From Planctomycetota bacterium (GTDB lineage: Bacteria; Planctomycetota; UBA1135): a stretch of DNA of 64,000 bases. The DNA lies in contig PAHY01000006.1 in assembly GCA_002705055.1 (NCBI GenBank), positions 1-64,000 of the forward strand, in the 5' to 3' direction. Below are positions 35,401 through 43,207 of the stretch, piece by piece. How positions within the stretch are numbered: the stretch's first letter is position 1; each line of letters begins with the position of its first letter. Made by a program: the position numbers and the translations under genes. The notes below the pieces were generated by a model, which saw only the letters and a list, made by a program, of their open reading frames with translations, searched no databases and was not told where the DNA came from.

Positions 35401-36081
35401 GTCAACCTCGACGCGGTCGAGGAACTCGAAGAGCGCGAGCAGCGCGAGGCCTTCCTGGTCCGTGAGAAGGAAGACCTGCTGGCCGCGCGTCAGAACCTCG
35501 AAGAGACCCTGGCCGAGCTGGACGGCAAGTGCCGGGAGCGTTTCCTGGCCACCTTCGAAGCGGTGCAGGGCAACTTCGAGCACCTCTTCCGGCGCCTGTT
35601 CCGCGGCGGTCGAGCCAGCCTTGAGCTGGGCGAAGGCGAAGATCCCTTGGAGGCGGGCATCGACATCCAGGTGCGGCCTCCGGGCAAGGAGCTCCGTTCC
35701 ATCAACCTGCTCTCGGGCGGGGAGCGGACGATGACCGCGCTGGCGCTGCTGCTGGCCGTCTTCCAGTCGCGCCCCAGCCCCTTCTGCCTGCTCGACGAGG
35801 TCGACGCCGCGCTCGACGACGCCAACGTCGAACGCTTCATCGATGCGGTCAACGACTTCACCGGCGATACCCAGTTCGTGGTCGTGACCCACAACCGGAT
35901 CACCATGTCGCGCTGCGAGCGGCTGTTCGGGGTCACCATGCGCAAGCGCGGGGTCTCGATGGTCGTCTCGGTCGAGCTCTCCGAGATCCCGGAAGCGCCG
36001 GGCGAGCGGCTCGAGCTAAGCGGCGACCAGATTCAGGTGCCGGATCGCGGCGGCCTGGCCAGCAAATCGCCGACGAGCTAA
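32440..36081 (+). CDS. smc: Chromosome segregation protein SMC
   Basis: SMC forms the ring-shaped DNA motor that compacts and separates chromosomes. The 1213-residue protein has the full architecture: N-terminal Walker A GPNGCGKS (31-38), coiled coil to about 500, hinge around 510-680 (AIPSPWDRLLEDML, FARTGMLADGSAGML), returning coiled coil, and C-terminal ABC signature LLSGGERTM near 1090 followed by Walker B CLLDEVDAALDD. The Q-loop and YMVLAQGKIDAV (R-loop region) are present. The coil is very rich in Glu, Ala and Arg. The kleisin partners scpA/scpB are not in the window. The stop shares CTAA with the stop of the convergent gene. Confidence 0.96.
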   Translation: MYLKRIELEGFKSFAERTVVPVQRGLTGIVGPNGCGKSNVVDALLWVLGERSAKALRADAMEDVIFKGAEGRGGAPYAMVEIVLGDDQGQVVEVGGEVSVGRRLFRTGESEFLLNGRKVRRKDVRELLMDTGLGVRGYMVLAQGKIDAVLAANPAERRSVFEEAAGISRYKERKKETERKLSNVGQDLERVDDVLDEVQRAVRSLRYQAGKAKRFLEMRDRYRELRVRVGLAEQSAFAEEEAQLRSEAEALAAMLDSLREDRASAEQRLESLAQEEETLRARHDALRAESSENKERVAGLEERVHGLETRATESDQRRERDALRLDELVHTGEERAADEQGLVEEHARLLEARVAAEATLAEAQQVFEAARERARAIRERMESMRKGVLDALAERTRFHNELAQATRARSEAEGGSKARERRLAELLEDAKQLDWDHQAAEQKAQLARQEVVSMEGRVLELVEEQEHLRGEAKGHAEAAGEARRRAAAAQARLEALAEVDGDGQGLPQQVREALDSGLQGVRGLLLEEIAIPSPWDRLLEDMLGRLQHALWTEDRGTAAQLDQAAFDLFFPVDDGAAQLAPIAGATPLRARLAGDDARLDALCARLGAVYTVETAAEARQLAEQHPRALFLSADGELHGGSFARTGMLADGSAGMLARRNAREEASRLLEISEGDYRRAAAREEELNARLAELATTLAEAEATQREALSDRERAEARLQESLDRRRRSQEEVTALERELATLEEAVREATEAEEAATRQRDEAEERRVQLNAELEEAQEVEQRETADFDQASQRLQEARIEANRVRQGVEHLESRLGENRKRGARETEEVSKLRAELEELARRADELRAEADLARAERSTLLEKQAELTERVSEAAAQLARASEAVSTERASRSGETERLDALMEKRQTLALEVQRAQMAAQSLVQGLLEEFGQGIDELAQSLGVDPRAPLRDGEPPAEGEEAKLLELAPLQEELADLKRKIDAIGAVNLDAVEELEEREQREAFLVREKEDLLAARQNLEETLAELDGKCRERFLATFEAVQGNFEHLFRRLFRGGRASLELGEGEDPLEAGIDIQVRPPGKELRSINLLSGGERTMTALALLLAVFQSRPSPFCLLDEVDAALDDANVERFIDAVNDFTGDTQFVVVTHNRITMSRCERLFGVTMRKRGVSMVVSVELSEIPEAPGERLELSGDQIQVPDRGGLASKSPTS

Positions 36082-36614
36082 GTCGTCGGCGGTTGCGGCG
36101 CCGGGGCCTTCGGCGGGAGCACCGGAATGGGTGGCCGGGGCTTGATGTAGGAGCGCCCCGAATCAACCAGGAAGCGTTCGCGCAGGCAGGCGCGGCCGAG
36201 CAGCATCGGAAAGGCCATGCTGCCGCGCTTGGCCAAGGTGACCTCGGCATCCCAGGTCAGGCCCATGGTCGAGATGCGCGTGGCGATCACGATCCGTTCC
36301 TCGACCGCGCCGTTGGAACTACGGATGTTGCGGCAATCAAGCAGCGGCGCCTCCACCGCGGTGTGCACGCGCGCCCCGCGCTTGCCGGTATGGACGCGGA
36401 AGCGCACCCATTCCGCGCCGTCCTTGGTGAAGTGGCGGATATGGGTCGCGTGCAGGCTGGATGTGCGGGCGCCGGTATCGACTTTGACCTGCACGCCTTC
36501 CAAGCCAAAGTCAGGCAGGTCAACACGCGCGCGCCAGCCGATCACGCGCAGTTCGCGCTTGGCCTTCTTCTTCCTGCGCTTCTTCTTGGATTCAGAAGAT
36601 TGCGGCTCGCTCAT
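36078..36614 (-). CDS. Retropepsin-like 'ATP-dependent zinc protease' family protein (RimB-like)
   Basis: The 178-residue protein belongs to the family found next to RimK-type ligases (Zn_protease, PF05618). A Lys/Arg-rich N-terminus (KKKRRKKKAKR) precedes a single retropepsin-like domain with the active-site motif KVDTGARTSSLHA (Asp46) and a late hydrophobic GSMAFPMLLGRACL. Despite its historical name the fold is that of an aspartic protease, acting as a dimer; relatives trim glutamate tails added by RimK. No RimK is adjacent. The start overlaps the M28 peptidase stop by ATGA. The Pro-rich tail (RPPIPVLPPKAPAPQPP) is unusual. Confidence 0.8.
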   Translation of the reverse strand: MSEPQSSESKKKRRKKKAKRELRVIGWRARVDLPDFGLEGVQVKVDTGARTSSLHATHIRHFTKDGAEWVRFRVHTGKRGARVHTAVEAPLLDCRNIRSSNGAVEERIVIATRISTMGLTWDAEVTLAKRGSMAFPMLLGRACLRERFLVDSGRSYIKPRPPIPVLPPKAPAPQPPTT

Positions 36615-37606
36615 GGTCCGCGCAGCTCAAGCCCTTTGGCGAGCACCCGGGGCAGCGCGGCAAGCACCAGCCGGCCGACCAGGCCGAGGCTCTCGGGGCT
36701 GCACTTGTCGAGGGTGTCCTCGTCGGTGTGCCAGTAGCGATTGCTGATGTTCGGGTAGTTGAAGTCGATCAGGTCGATCGCCGGGATGCCCTTGCGCAGG
36801 AAGGGCCGGTGGTCGTCCTTGATCTCGCGGCTGCCGACGATCAGCGAGCTTTGCCCCATCTCGGTGGCGGTCTGCCGGAAGACCTGATCCAGCCACGGCG
36901 TCGAGAGCTGCTCGACGTTGAGGCCCAGGTCCTTGTCGCCGACCATGTCGAGCAGCACCAGCGCCAGGATCTGTTCGTCGAAGCCTTCATCGACCGCGCG
37001 CTGCGCCAGATGGCGGCTGCCGAAGGTCGAGTTGGTGTCGTCGTCCCAGCGGACCGGATAGAAGGGCTCTTCGCCGTCGAACCAGACCAGGGCGATGCCC
37101 GGGCCTTCGCGGGGCGTGCCCGCTTCGCCGGCCAGCTGGCGGCCGAGCTCGATGAGGACCGCGGTGGAGGAGCCGCCGTCGTTCGCGCCCACGAACTTGG
37201 GGCGATCGAAGGTGTCGTAGTGGCTGGCAATCCACAGCTCGCGCTCGACCGTGCCCGGCCAGCGCGCGATCAGGTTCGTGCCGGTGACCGTGCCGCGGCG
37301 GTTGGCGCCTTCCGGCGGTTCGCACTGGAAGACGTCCTCTTCGAACTGCCAGCCCAGCTTGGCCAGCTCGGCGCGGATGTACTCGCGGGTGCGCTGCGCG
37401 CCCTCGGTGCCGATCCGGCGCCGGCCGATGGTCTCGACCAGATAGGTGAGATCTTGCCAGGCGCGGTCCTGGTCGAAGTTCAGCTCATTCTGATTCGGGA
37501 CAGGCGGCAGCGTGCCGGAGCCGTTCGAGCCGCTGCACGAAGGAGCGGCCTGACAGGCGACGAGCAGCAGAGCTGCCAGCGCGAGACGAATCGAGAGAAA
37601 GCGCAT
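36611..37606 (-). CDS. M28-family lipoprotein peptidase, glutaminyl cyclase-like
   Basis: The 331-residue protein is a lipoprotein (lipobox VAC, C18) of the M28/glutaminyl-cyclase superfamily. Candidate zinc ligands and catalytic residues are H129 in IASHYDTF, D143 in GANDGGSST, E179/E180 in WFDGEE, and H303 in YWHTDED, with H256 in KDDHRPFLRKG. The FDGEE...FGSRHLA spacing and DDHRPFLRKGIPAIDLI resemble bacterial and animal glutaminyl cyclases more than aminopeptidases, so N-terminal pyroglutamate formation is possible. It probably sits in the periplasm or on the surface. It is in an operon with the OPT transporter upstream (7-base gap) and the RimB-like gene downstream (ATGA). Confidence 0.82.
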   Translation of the reverse strand: MRFLSIRLALAALLLVACQAAPSCSGSNGSGTLPPVPNQNELNFDQDRAWQDLTYLVETIGRRRIGTEGAQRTREYIRAELAKLGWQFEEDVFQCEPPEGANRRGTVTGTNLIARWPGTVERELWIASHYDTFDRPKFVGANDGGSSTAVLIELGRQLAGEAGTPREGPGIALVWFDGEEPFYPVRWDDDTNSTFGSRHLAQRAVDEGFDEQILALVLLDMVGDKDLGLNVEQLSTPWLDQVFRQTATEMGQSSLIVGSREIKDDHRPFLRKGIPAIDLIDFNYPNISNRYWHTDEDTLDKCSPESLGLVGRLVLAALPRVLAKGLELRGP

Positions 37607-37613
37607 GAGAGGA

Positions 37614-39626
37614 TCAGGATGCCGGGGTGGCGTCCGAGGACGACGGGCGGCTGGTGCGGAACAGCAGGTAGCCTACCGCGACGAAGGCGATCATCGTGGT
37701 CCAGGTCATGAAGGCCGGCTCGACCCGGGTCTCCGCCCCGGTCACGGCGTCGACTTCGGTGCCGCCGAGCCAGACGAACGGCGTCTCGGTGATGGGTTCC
37801 GCCATCGTGGTGGACATCACCCAGAGCGCGCCGATCGAGGCGAGGCCGATCAGGGCTTCACCGGCGATCAGGCCGGACGCAGCCAGAACGCCGAGCTCGG
37901 CCGGGCGTTTCCCAAAACGCTTCTCGGTGAGCCAGCGCACCAGACCACCCGAGAACACGGCGGCCGACATGCCGAAGGGCAGATAGAGGCCCACCGCGAA
38001 GGGCAGCGCCGGCGCGCCCAGCAGTTCGACGACGATCGCGACGAACATGCCGATGAACAGCAGGGTCCAGGGCAGGTTGCCCTCGAAGATGCCCTCGACG
38101 ATGGCCTTCATGATGTTGGCCTGCGGCGCCTGGAACTCAGGGTTCGCGGCCTGGGCGACTCCTTCTGCCACCGGGCCGGCGATGTTGAGCACCTGCCCGC
38201 CGTCGACCGGCTTCATCAGAATGAAGGGGAAGATCGCCGCGAGCGCGACGGCAGTCGTGACCGTACCGATCAGCTCGCCGATCTGCTGTCGGCGGGGGGT
38301 GGCGCCGAGCAGGAAGCCGGTCTTGAGGTCCTGCGAGGTGTCGCCGGCCATGCAGGCCGCGATACACACCACCGCGCCCACGCTGATGGTCTGCGCCATG
38401 CCCGCGACCCCAGCTGCGCCGTGCGAGACCAGGATCAGCGCCGTACCAAGCAGGGTGGTGATGGTCATGCCCGAGACCGGGTTGGACGAGGCGCCGACCA
38501 GACCGACGATCTGCGAGGAAACGGCGACGAAGATGCCCGAGAAGAGCAGCACCGCCAGCGCGCCCCACATACTGTCGACCACGCCGAAGGCCCACATCGC
38601 GCCGGCGCAGGCCAGGCCGATCGCCACCGCGATGCCGTAAGGGAGGTCGGTGTTGGTGCGCGGCTTCTCGTCGGGCGCGTGCGCTTCGCTGAGCTGGCTG
38701 CGGTGTTTGAGCGAGGCACGCATCGAACCAACGAAACGCGCGAGTGTCTTGAACAAGGAGATCAGGCCGCCAGCCGTGACGGCGCCCGCGCCGATGTACT
38801 TGATGTAGTTGTCGCGCACGGCGTCGGGCACCTGCTCCTGTAGGCTCTCGGTCGCCGGCGGGACGACGCCGGTCACGTAGTCGCCAGCGAAGACCAGCAG
38901 CGGCACCAGCACCAGGACGCCCAACGCCGCACCCGCGAGCATCATGCCGCCGACCCGGATGCCCAGGATGTAGCCGACGCCCAGTAGGCTGGGGGCTGCT
39001 GTGAGGGAGAGGTTAGTGGAGTAGGCGCCCACCCCGCTGCCGAAGCGCAGCGGCATCGAAAGACCTTCCTTGACGACTCCGACGAACTTGAGGCCCAGGC
39101 CGTAGAGCGCGCCCGCGCCCAGGCCGGCGAAGACCTTGCTGGCCGCCGAGCCGCCCGACTCGCCGGCTTTCAGCACCTCGGAGCAGGCGGTGCCTTCGGG
39201 GTACGGCAGGTTGCCGTGTTCCTGAACAATCAGGAAGCGCCGCAGCGGGATCATGAACAGCACCCCCAGCGTGCCGCCCAGCACCGTGGTGAGCAGGAGC
39301 TTGCCGAAGTCCGGGTTTTGGCCCCAGAGGTAGAGCGCCGGCATCGTGAAGATCAGGCCGGCCGCGAGACTTTCGCCGGCCGAGCCGACCGTCTGCGCCA
39401 TGTTGTTCTCGAGGATCTTGCGCTCGCCCTTGGCGGCGCGCAGGATCGCCATCGAGACCACGGCGACGGGGATCGAGGCCGAGACCGTGAGGCCGACCTT
39501 GAGGCCAACGTAGGCGTTGGCGGCGGCGAACAGCGCACCGAGCAGGGCGCCGATGACGACGGCGCGGACGGTCAGCTCGGGGAGGTGCTCTTCCGGCGAG
39601 ACATGCGGGCGGAAGTCGGCGGGCAT
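37614..39626 (-). CDS. OPT-family oligopeptide transporter
   Basis: The 670-residue membrane protein has about 15 hydrophobic segments and prokaryotic OPT hallmarks: LTVRAVVIGALLGALFAAAN at the start, then QEHGNLPYPEGTACSEVL, SSNPVSGMTITTLLG and GDTSQDLKTGFLLGATPRRQ. OPT proteins import peptides or metal chelates with protons. ATG 39626 is chosen because upstream codons lie opposite the glycosyltransferase gene and have no membrane character, and because a TAGGAT box ends eight bases before it. It leads an operon with an M28 peptidase and the RimB-like protein, suggesting peptide use. The substrate is unknown. Confidence 0.9.
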   Translation of the reverse strand: MPADFRPHVSPEEHLPELTVRAVVIGALLGALFAAANAYVGLKVGLTVSASIPVAVVSMAILRAAKGERKILENNMAQTVGSAGESLAAGLIFTMPALYLWGQNPDFGKLLLTTVLGGTLGVLFMIPLRRFLIVQEHGNLPYPEGTACSEVLKAGESGGSAASKVFAGLGAGALYGLGLKFVGVVKEGLSMPLRFGSGVGAYSTNLSLTAAPSLLGVGYILGIRVGGMMLAGAALGVLVLVPLLVFAGDYVTGVVPPATESLQEQVPDAVRDNYIKYIGAGAVTAGGLISLFKTLARFVGSMRASLKHRSQLSEAHAPDEKPRTNTDLPYGIAVAIGLACAGAMWAFGVVDSMWGALAVLLFSGIFVAVSSQIVGLVGASSNPVSGMTITTLLGTALILVSHGAAGVAGMAQTISVGAVVCIAACMAGDTSQDLKTGFLLGATPRRQQIGELIGTVTTAVALAAIFPFILMKPVDGGQVLNIAGPVAEGVAQAANPEFQAPQANIMKAIVEGIFEGNLPWTLLFIGMFVAIVVELLGAPALPFAVGLYLPFGMSAAVFSGGLVRWLTEKRFGKRPAELGVLAASGLIAGEALIGLASIGALWVMSTTMAEPITETPFVWLGGTEVDAVTGAETRVEPAFMTWTTMIAFVAVGYLLFRTSRPSSSDATPAS

Positions 39627-39634
39627 GATCGTAG

Positions 39635-39640
39635 ATCCTA
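39635..39640 (-). promoter_or_regulatory. -10 box of the OPT operon (leaderless)
   Basis: TAGGAT on the minus strand ends eight bases before the ATG at 39626; a TACGAT follows immediately and may be an alternative. Confidence 0.5.
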
Positions 39641-39706
39641 GGCCCGCAAAGGGGTTCAGGCGAGAGAACCCGCGCGGATTCGCCTGCGCGAGCCGGAAAG
39701 AGGGGG

Positions 39707-39712
39707 TACGCT
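39707..39712 (+). promoter_or_regulatory. -10 box of the glycosyltransferase gene (leaderless)
   Basis: TACGCT ends seven bases before GTG 39720 and supports that start codon. Confidence 0.45.
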
Positions 39713-39719
39713 TCCCGGC

Positions 39720-40421
39720 GTGAAGTTGTCCGTCGTCATCCCGGTCTACAACGAGGAAACGACCCTGCGGGACATCCTGCAGCGGGTCCGCGAAACCCCG
39801 TTCGACAAGGAGATCATCATGATCGATGACTGCTCCCAGGACGGAACACGCGCCATCCTGAAGGAGCTCGAGGGCGAGGAAGACCTCAAGATCCTCTATC
39901 ACGAGGTCAACCAGGGCAAAGGCGCGGCGCTGCGCACCGGCTTCCAGCACGCCACCGGCGACGTGGTCCTGATTCAGGACGCCGACCTGGAATACGACCC
40001 GGGCGAGTACCCGATCCTGCTCGAACCCATTCAGAAGGGGCTGGCCGACGTGGTCTACGGCAGCCGCTTCAAGGGCGCGCGAATGGCCCGCGTCCACCTG
40101 TACTGGCACCAGATGGCCAACGGCTTTCTGACCTGGCTCTCCAACATGATGACCAACCTCAACCTCAGCGATATGGAGACCTGCTACAAGGTCTTCAAGC
40201 GTGAGGTCCTCGAGGGCATGGAGCTCAAGTCGAATCGCTTCGGCTTCGAACCGGAGATCACCGCCAAGATCGCGCGCAAGCGGCTCGACGGCAAGCGCGT
40301 GCGCGTCTACGAGGTGCCGATCAGCTACTACGGACGCGACTACGCCGACGGCAAGAAGATCGGCTGGAAGGACGGCGTCGCCGCCATCTGGCACATCCTG
40401 CGCTACAACCTGTTCTCGTAG
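39720..40421 (+). CDS. Family 2 glycosyltransferase (dolichyl-phosphate mannose synthase-like)
   Basis: The 233-residue GT-A enzyme transfers a sugar from a nucleotide donor, in this subgroup usually to polyprenyl phosphate. The N-terminus [14 protein letters not shown] is the donor-binding strand, IDDCSQDGT is the next conserved loop, the metal-binding DxD is D87-D89 in [11 protein letters not shown], and YGSRFKG and [14 protein letters not shown] follow, typical of DPM1-like enzymes. It has no C-terminal membrane segments, so it belongs to the soluble or peripheral type. The start is GTG, seven bases after the -10 box. It stands alone between two divergent or convergent genes. Confidence 0.9.
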   Translation: MKLSVVIPVYNEETTLRDILQRVRETPFDKEIIMIDDCSQDGTRAILKELEGEEDLKILYHEVNQGKGAALRTGFQHATGDVVLIQDADLEYDPGEYPILLEPIQKGLADVVYGSRFKGARMARVHLYWHQMANGFLTWLSNMMTNLNLSDMETCYKVFKREVLEGMELKSNRFGFEPEITAKIARKRLDGKRVRVYEVPISYYGRDYADGKKIGWKDGVAAIWHILRYNLFS

Positions 40422-40433
40422 CGCGCGGGTGGA

Positions 40434-41252
40434 TCACACCCGGGGCCGCGCCGCCGGCCCCGCATAGACGACGCCTTTCGGCGGCGCGACTCTCGGTTCC
40501 AGGTCGCTGCGCCCGGCGTCGTCGAGCGCGGCTCGCGCAGCCTCGGCGGCTAGGCGCGGGCGGTTGTTGTGGCGCGAGAGGTGCGCCAGCGTGAGCTGCT
40601 GCAGGCTGTCCGGGCAGGCTTCGCGCAGGATGCTGGCAGCCTGATCATTGGAGAGATGGCCCAGCCCGCCGGAGATGCGCTGGGCCAGGTGCGGCGGATA
40701 GGGGCCGTTCTCGAGCATCTCGGGGTCGTAGTTGAACTCGAGCACGAGGCTCTCGACGCCGTCGAGGACGCCCTCCATCAGTACCTCGGGGCGGCCGAGA
40801 TCCGAGAAGTAGGCGGCGCGCTGGCCGTCCTGCGACTCGAAGACAAAGCCATGGGTGGGCTCGGCGTCATGCGGGAGCGCGATCGGCGTGATCCGCAGCG
40901 GGCCGACCTGAAAGCTGGCGCGATCCGCGTAGGGGCGCAGCTCGACCCGCCGGCGCGCGATCTCGCTGGCGCGCAGCTGCGGCCGCTGGTCGATCACCTC
41001 CGGGTGGGCATAGAGCGGGGCCTGGGCCCGGGCCGCCACCGCGACCACGTTCGCGCTGTGATCCGCGTGGGCGTGGGTGAGCAGGACCGCGTCCACCGAG
41101 GTCAGCGCGAGCCCGGCGTCGGCCGCGAGGTCGCGACCGGTGCGCTGCGCGATGCCGCAATCGAGGGCCACGACCACGCGGTCATCGCCACGCCCGGCCT
41201 CGATCAGAGCGCAGTTTCCGGTGGAACCGCTGGCCAGCAACACGATTTGCAC
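40434..41252 (-). CDS. Metallo-beta-lactamase-fold hydrolase (YycJ/WalJ-like)
   Basis: The 272-residue cytoplasmic protein has the MBL-fold metal motif THAHADH (H60, H62, D64, H65), an N-terminal LASGSTGNCALIEAG that is the hallmark of the YycJ/VicX group, a third ligand region at PHDAEPTHG, the Asp in YFSDLG and a late H in AHLSRHN. Relatives are 5'-3' DNA exonucleases that affect mismatch repair and cell-wall signalling in Firmicutes. Here it is monocistronic, with a GTG start seven bases after a TAGACT box. Confidence 0.85.
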   Translation of the reverse strand: MQIVLLASGSTGNCALIEAGRGDDRVVVALDCGIAQRTGRDLAADAGLALTSVDAVLLTHAHADHSANVVAVAARAQAPLYAHPEVIDQRPQLRASEIARRRVELRPYADRASFQVGPLRITPIALPHDAEPTHGFVFESQDGQRAAYFSDLGRPEVLMEGVLDGVESLVLEFNYDPEMLENGPYPPHLAQRISGGLGHLSNDQAASILREACPDSLQQLTLAHLSRHNNRPRLAAEAARAALDDAGRSDLEPRVAPPKGVVYAGPAARPRV

Positions 41253-41259
41253 GGCTCCG

Positions 41260-41265
41260 AGTCTA
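41260..41265 (-). promoter_or_regulatory. -10 box of the MBL-hydrolase gene (leaderless)
   Basis: TAGACT on the minus strand ends seven bases before the GTG at 41252. Confidence 0.5.
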
Positions 41266-41283
41266 GCGGCGCAGCCGACTGGT

Positions 41284-41289
41284 TAGAAT
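41284..41289 (+). promoter_or_regulatory. -10 box of the metal-uptake locus (leaderless)
   Basis: TAGAAT ends eight bases before GTG 41298. I searched the surrounding bases for a Zur-like palindrome and saw none. Confidence 0.5.
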
Positions 41290-41297
41290 CAGGCGTC

Positions 41298-41723
41298 GTG
41301 GCTGCGCGCCTGTCCGCCCTGTTCCTGTCGCTCCTGGTCCTGCTAGGAGCCTGGCACGAGGGCGTGCACCTTCTGGAGCACTCGCTGCACGAGGTCGCCT
41401 GCCCGCACGAAGGGGAGGGCCATCACCACGGGCATTCCCATGCGCACCATGCGCACCACGACGGCCACGGCGCGGGGCATGATCATGACCACGCTCCGGT
41501 CGGCACGGACGGCGGCCCGCTGTTCGCGGACCCGGCGCACGCCGGTCATGCCCACGTCTGTTTCGTTTGCTCGACGCCGCCTTCGCTGCCGGTTCTGGTT
41601 CTGCCTCAGGGCATCGACCACCCGCGCGGCAAGGCGCAGTTTGCTCGGGCCTACGCAGACGTAGAAGGATCCTGGGTACGGGATGCCCTGCCGCCCCGGC
41701 GTGGCCCGCCCACGGCTTGTTGA
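41298..41723 (+). CDS. Histidine-rich exported metal-binding protein
   Basis: The 141-residue protein has an N-terminal hydrophobic segment (residues 4-18) that could be a signal peptide or anchor, then about twenty histidines between residues 20 and 86, densest at 42-65 (alternating His with Gly, Asp or Ala). A CFVC pair (C88, C91) after HAGHAH resembles the motif of DUF2946-type small proteins. It is the first gene of a locus for a zinc/manganese-type ABC importer, so a periplasmic zinc buffer or sensor is likely. It starts at GTG eight bases after a TAGAAT box. The specific metal is inferred. Confidence 0.7.
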   Translation: MAARLSALFLSLLVLLGAWHEGVHLLEHSLHEVACPHEGEGHHHGHSHAHHAHHDGHGAGHDHDHAPVGTDGGPLFADPAHAGHAHVCFVCSTPPSLPVLVLPQGIDHPRGKAQFARAYADVEGSWVRDALPPRRGPPTAC

Positions 41724-41848
41724 GAAAGTGAAAGACGGAGTCCCGGCAGCTTTGTCGTGTGGACTCTCAGGCGCCTCATCCGAGCGCGCAACGCGGGGAC
41801 GTGGTGTCCACCGCAGCCTTCCTTCCATGGAACACACTCAACAAGAAC
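41724..41848 (+). other. 125-base gap before the porin gene with a possible hairpin
   Basis: The stretch is less GC-rich than its neighbours. GAGTCC near 41738 and GGACTC near 41760 could form a stem. The porin frame is open back to 41759, so a longer porin N-terminus is possible. I see no clear promoter or metal-regulator box. Confidence 0.3.
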
Positions 41849-43207
41849 ATGAACATTCCTTTGCAGACGTGCGCCGTCACGTCCATCTTCACCCTACTCG
41901 GGGCCAGCTCGCTGTCCGCGCAGCAGGATCCCGAGCGTCCGATTGACCCTTCGGTCTTCGCCGAACAGGAGCCGGCCCAACAGGAGCGGCTCCCCGCTCC
42001 GGACGCAGGCGCCTTCCCCGGCTTCATGGGGACCGAGCGCGGCGGATCGGGCTTCACCTCGCGCTTTGACCCGTCCTTCAACCCGGCCTTGGGCGTCATT
42101 CTCGATGGCTTTGCGCTGTTCGCCGACGCGGGCAGCGAAGAGCGCGAAGAGGCCTACGACCGGATCGAACTGCGCGCCATCGAGTTCGACATCGCCAGTC
42201 GAATTGACCCGCTCGGCTGGGCCTACGTCGTGGCCGAGTTCGGCAACGAAGGCGGCGGCGAGTACAACTTCGAGCTGCTCGAAGCGGCGGTCTGGTTTGA
42301 CCAGCTACCGAACCGTTTTTCGGTGCGGGCCGGTCGCTACTTCAGCGACTTCGGCAAGTGGAACACCGTCCACATTCACGATCGCCCGTATCCCTTCACG
42401 GAAGGCGTGCGTCAGGAGTTTCTGGGCGGAAGCCTGATCTCCAACGGCCTCGAACTGCACCACTGGTTCGGCGTCGGCGATGTGCCGGTGCGCTGGTCGG
42501 TGGGCATCTCATCGGGCTTTGAAGGCCACTCGCACCCGGTGCTGGCGTTTGAAGGCGGCCACGAGGACGAGGGCGATGAACACGGCCACAGCCATGGCTT
42601 CGCCTCCGAATCCGAAGGCGGGCGCGGCCTCGACAACTTCGCCTTCACCGGCCGCATCTCGGCGCAGCACGACGTCGCGGGCGGCTTCTTCCAGTGGGGG
42701 GCCTCGGCCTTCTTCACCGACGCGGGCCTCCTGGAAGAGCACGACGACGGGGGCGGCCCCGAGTTCTTCGAACTGGGCCAGAACACCTTCGCGCTTGACT
42801 TCCTGTACCGCACCGTGGACGGCAGCAACAACACCTTCCGTTCGACGGGGGTGGAGCTGTTCTTCAACGACCGGGACATCTTCGACGAGGACACCGAGAC
42901 CATCGGTTCAGGCGAGGGCGTCGGCCTGTCGGCCTTCTACGAGCAAGGCATCAGCAAGAACTGGTCGCTCGGCGCGCAGGCTTCCTGGTGGGAGCACGCG
43001 GATAAGGAAGACGGAGGCGATTGGTTCACCGGCGAAGATGCCGGTCGCCAGGTCGCGGTCTATGCCACCTGGCGGCTCTCGCACTTCCAGCGGATTCGCT
43101 TCGCGCTCGCGAACTTCGATCCGATGCCCGGCGAGGACGCGGACTGGGTGCTGGCAGCTCAATGGGTCGGCATCCTCGGAAGCCATCACCACGCACTGGA
43201 TTGGTAA
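41849..43207 (+). CDS. Porin-like outer-membrane protein of the metal-uptake locus
   Basis: The 452-residue protein has a signal-peptide-like start (NIPLQTCAVTSIFTLLGASSLSA then QQ) and a body of alternating polar/hydrophobic residues ending HHALDW, the aromatic-terminated beta-signal of outer-membrane barrels. Segments such as FSVRAGRYFSDFGKWN resemble porins and zinc-linked barrel proteins. A His/Asp/Glu-rich loop near residue 237 (HEDEGDEHGHSHG) is well suited to attract divalent metal. It lies between the His-rich protein and the ABC importer, its stop overlapping the binding-protein start as TAATG. The signal peptide lacks a basic residue from ATG 41849; an in-frame GTG upstream would add one. 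Confidence 0.7.
   Translation: MNIPLQTCAVTSIFTLLGASSLSAQQDPERPIDPSVFAEQEPAQQERLPAPDAGAFPGFMGTERGGSGFTSRFDPSFNPALGVILDGFALFADAGSEEREEAYDRIELRAIEFDIASRIDPLGWAYVVAEFGNEGGGEYNFELLEAAVWFDQLPNRFSVRAGRYFSDFGKWNTVHIHDRPYPFTEGVRQEFLGGSLISNGLELHHWFGVGDVPVRWSVGISSGFEGHSHPVLAFEGGHEDEGDEHGHSHGFASESEGGRGLDNFAFTGRISAQHDVAGGFFQWGASAFFTDAGLLEEHDDGGGPEFFELGQNTFALDFLYRTVDGSNNTFRSTGVELFFNDRDIFDEDTETIGSGEGVGLSAFYEQGISKNWSLGAQASWWEHADKEDGGDWFTGEDAGRQVAVYATWRLSHFQRIRFALANFDPMPGEDADWVLAAQWVGILGSHHHALDW

Noticed and set aside
37614-40394. 926-codon version of the OPT transporter
   Set aside because: The first 256 codons lie opposite the glycosyltransferase gene and have no membrane character. The hydrophobic N-terminus and the TAGGAT box point to ATG 39626.
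41253-41848. Zur box at the metal-uptake locus
   Set aside because: No AT-rich palindrome of the known Zur, Mur or MntR type is visible in either gap.
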